This document shows positions 5,955 to 6,030 of a stretch of 6,030 bases of DNA, in pieces (within the stretch, counting starts at the first letter, position 1; every line of letters begins with the position of its first letter). Both the position numbers and the translations under genes were made by a program. Origin of the DNA: Selenomonas sp. (GTDB lineage: Bacteria; Bacillota_C; Negativicutes; Selenomonadales; Selenomonadaceae). The stretch is taken from positions 1 through 6,030 of the forward strand of contig NZ_JAILPX010000077.1 in assembly GCF_024699275.1 (NCBI RefSeq), read 5' to 3'. The notes beneath the pieces are model-generated. The model ran no database searches, was not told the DNA's origin, and was given only the letters and a program-made list of their open reading frames with translations.

Positions 5955-6030
5955 TCATGCTATGGATTTAGCTAATTTTCCTATTGGACTACTGCTCGGT
6001 GCATCAAGATGAATCTGGCCATGCCGCACT
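5955..6030 (-). CDS. Possible C-terminal end of an upstream gene (partial)
   Basis: One minus-strand frame is open from the window edge to a TGA at 5955-5957, giving 24 residues that end in IGKLAKSIA. If real, it is the tail of a gene transcribed in the same direction as the LCP gene and about 155 bases upstream of it. I do not recognise it. A second minus frame is also open from the edge, to 5981, so the choice is not secure. No clear terminator follows; the only hairpin nearby is GGTAA/TTACC at 5911-5923. Confidence 0.25.
   Translation of the reverse strand, partial: VRHGQIHLDAPSSSPIGKLAKSIA

Noticed and set aside
6009..6030. Plus-strand ATG at the right edge as the start of a divergent gene
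   Set aside because: Only seven codons are visible, with no ribosome site upstream and no convincing plus-strand promoter.

Overview
The window holds three complete genes, all on the minus strand and read from the right edge towards the left: an LCP (LytR-CpsA-Psr) cell-envelope protein, an ABC-F translation-type ATPase and the helicase RecD2. Short sequences that I cannot assign to a gene lie at both edges. Base composition is about balanced. RecD2 without RecB/RecC, an LCP protein with a LytR_C tail, and strong AAGGAG-type ribosome sites point to a Firmicutes-type bacterium. My best guess is the Negativicutes (Selenomonas-like), but this is inference from gene type and style, not a search result.

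Layout from right to left (direction of transcription). 5955-6030 may be the last 24 codons of an upstream gene, but this is weak. 5800-5954 is a regulatory gap. It contains an almost ideal sigma-70/sigma-A promoter (TTTACA, 17-nt spacer, TGC-TATACT) that would start transcription near 5839. The LCP gene follows (4480-5799), then a 10-bp-stem hairpin (4454-4476), then the ABC-F gene (2475-4427, TTG start), then recD2 (225-2444) only 30 bases further on. Below recD2, 1-224 has no gene I can defend. It does hold a cluster of inverted repeats and a weak terminator-like hairpin.

How the genes relate: ABC-F and recD2 are almost certainly co-transcribed. The LCP gene may share that transcript, with the hairpin acting as a partial terminator or attenuator. 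The three products act in different places: cell-wall polymer attachment at the membrane, ATP-dependent action on the ribosome, and DNA unwinding during repair. The order looks like housekeeping linkage rather than one pathway. I found no defence system, CRISPR array, prophage or insertion sequence. The least explained parts are the repeat cluster at 1-184 and the hairpin between the first two genes. Two start sites were moved from the longest reading frame: LCP from 5901 to 5799, and ABC-F from 4433 to 4427.
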